A stretch of DNA of 64,000 nucleotides from Corbicula japonica. Lineage: Eukaryota; Mollusca; Bivalvia; Venerida; Cyrenidae. The stretch is taken from NCBI GenBank assembly GCA_038501625.1, contig JAZAYU010000012.1, positions 744,001 through 808,000 of the forward strand, read 5' to 3'. Within the stretch, counting starts at the first letter, position 1, and the number at the start of each line of letters is the position of its first letter. Positions 27,601 through 30,600 of the stretch are shown piece after piece. The translations under genes were made by a program, and so were the position numbers. The notes beneath the pieces are model-generated. The model did not search any database, was not told the DNA's origin, and saw only the letters and a program-made list of their open reading frames with translations.

Positions 27601-30600
27601 GGATCTGAACTGTTCGCTTTTTGATTCATTGGGTTTTTTCTGACCAAAATGCGACCAGTGCAGATCCTGAGCAGATGGCATGGATGTGCCGGCTGATCTG
27701 GATCTACACTGGTCGCACATAGGTTAAAATGAGCTGATTACCTGTCACAGTGGTAGCCTGTGTATTCTTCTCTACACAGACATCGGCCAGTCTCTTCTTC
27801 ACATTCCTCAATATGGAACTGGGGATCGCACTGGCAGCGTTCACACATGTACAGTCGGGTAAGTGGAACACCGTATGGTCGGTAATATCCCGGCAGACAC
27901 TTCTCACAGTTGATGCCACTCGTGTTGTAGCCACAGTTCTGACATACACCACCTCCCTTGTAGAAACCATGAATGTCGATACTCAGTCCTTTGGCATCTA
28001 CATCAGCATCGTAGATGCAAGAAGTGGCTCGTCCATAACACTGACACGCTGAAATATGTCAAAGCTAAATATTTATACCCAAGATACACTTTTAATGTTT
28101 ACAGTCCAACCTGTGCTTAAGATTCCTCTAAACAAAGGTAACTCATGGATAAAGACCACATTTTATCTGACTGATTTAAAGAACAAATTAACCTGTTAAC
28201 AAAGACCACCTCAGTGACCTGGCTTCAAAATCTTCTTTTCAGTTTTCCCTCAATGGTGTTTGAGCAGAGTTTGACTGTACAATTAAATTCGCACAAGAAA
28301 TTTAAGTTGGCGATAGAGATGAACACACATACAAGTGAAAGCTCTTACGTTCACACTCGAAGGCACTATTGGACCGCCTTGGCTGCCATTTTTTCTGGAC
28401 GAAGCCGTTGTCTGCATCACACCTTTCACACTGGTCTCCCACTGTGTTGTGCTGACAGTTACAGATGAGCCTGTTAGGTCGTTGAAGGTCCAGGTAGTTA
28501 CATGTGTCCGAATGACCGTTACATACGCAGCGACCTCCTATAGAAATGTCTCGAATACTGTAGAAGTACTGAAATATCAAAACATTCTGTAATTCACACG
28601 AATTTTAGTTTGCAAATTTGTGAAATTTAACAATTTCCAACATTTCTGAAGTTGCACAAATTTATGAACAGATTTTTATTGTACTCCACATCTAGAGGTT
28701 ATACAGGAAAGTTGCATGTGTATTCTGTAAATGTATCAGCAAAACTACCATAACCCTCAACTCCTTTTATCGCATGTGCTAACAGTGTAGATCTAGTTCA
28801 GCTGGCACTTCTGTGCTGTCTCATCAGCATCCACACTTTTTGCTCCTTGTTTAAAAAAAAAACTTATGAATTACTAAGCAAACATTGCAGATCCTGATCA
28901 GACAGCAAGGATGTGCCAGCTGATCTGGATCTGCACTGTTTGCCATAGGATAACAGCCAGATCCCATGGTATAAAGGGATAAACAATTATGATGATAATA
29001 AAGAAAGATAACTTACCCGTCTGGTGACAGTCACGTCTTGGTTCACCTTCGCCATCAGCTGACCTTTCAGCGTGTTTGTACGCAGCAGACGCATACGGAC
29101 ATTGGTGGCCTTTATAAAATCCTTGAGATCATCAGCGTATGTAAAGTTGTTTGAGTTTGGACGATTGTTTGTCAGTGAAATCAAAATCTGAAAAAAAAAG
29201 AAAATAGAATTATAAGCTGGTTAAGAAGTTAGAATGTAATATTAATCAGGTCGATTTGAAACCTCCCGGTTAGCTCAGTTGGTTACATTGCAGGAATTGC
29301 AGGGCTAGGCGCTGTAGCCGTGACAGTGCGGGTTAGCTACCAGCTAGAGGCACTATCATCTGATTACATGCGACTTCACTGTAACTTCTGATGTTCATTT
29401 CATCATGATTTTGTTTTTTAATATTTTATAAAATAAATATGTTTGTATTTTTTTCAAATGTGAAAATAGTGTAGATCTAGATCAACTGGCAGGTCTGTGC
29501 TGTCTGATAAGAATCTACAGTTTTCTTCTTGATCAGAAATAACCTAAAGAATCAAAACGTGAACAGAGTAGATCCTGATAAGTTGGCAAGGATAGTGTTC
29601 GCTCATGGATAAAATTTACAGAGTAGATCCTGATAAGTTAGCAAGGATACTGTTCGCTCATGGATAAAATTTACAGAGTAGATCCTGATAAGTTAGCAAG
29701 GATACTGTTCGCTCATGGATAAAATTTACAGAGTAGATCCTGATAAGTTAGCAAGGATACTGTTCGCTCATGGATAAAATTTACAGAGTAGATCCTGATA
29801 AGTTAGCAAGGATACTGTTCGCTCATGGATAAAATTTACAGAGTAGATCCTGATAAGTTGGCAAGGATACTGTTCGCTCATGGATAAAATTTACAGAGTA
29901 GATCCTGATAAGTTGGCAAGGATACTGTTCGCTCATGGATAAAATTTACAGAGTAGATCCTGATAAGTTGGCAAGGATATTGTTCGCTCATGGATAAAAT
30001 TTACAGAGTAGATCCTGATAAGTTAGCAAGGATACTGTTCGCTCATGGATAAAATTTACAGAGTAGATCCTGATAAGTTAGCAAGGATACTGTTCGCTCA
30101 TGGATAAAATTTACAGAGTAGATCCTGATAAGTTGGCAAGGATATTGTTCGCTCATGGATAAAATTTACAGAGTAGATCCTGATAAGTTGGCAAGGATAC
30201 TGTTCGCTCATGGATAAAATTTACAGAGTAGATCCTGATAAGTTGGCAAGGATACTGTTCGCTCATGGATAAAATTTACAGAGTAGATCCTGATAAGTTA
30301 GCAAGGATACTGTTCGCTCATGGATAAAATTTACAGAGTAGATCCTGATAAGTTAGCAAGGATACTGTTCGCTCATGGATAAAATTTACAGAGTAGATCC
30401 TGATAAGTTAGCAAGGATACTGTTCGCTCATGGATAAAATTTACAGAGTAGATCCTGATAAGTTAGCAAGGATACTCTTCGCTCATGGATAAAATTTACA
30501 GAGTAGATCCTGATAAGTTAGCAAGGATACTGTTCGCTCATGGATAAAATTTACAGAGTAGATCCTGATAAGTTAGCAAGGATACTGTTCGCTCATGGAT

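Noticed and set aside
4904..28983. Introner model: MITEs creating the laminin introns
   Set aside because: The elements end near donors but their other ends are hundreds of bases from the acceptors, and the exon positions match old laminin borders. They look like insertions into existing introns.
29263..29345. A tRNA gene
   Set aside because: A box-A-like string is present, but no acceptor stem, anticodon arm or good box B can be drawn; at most a SINE head.
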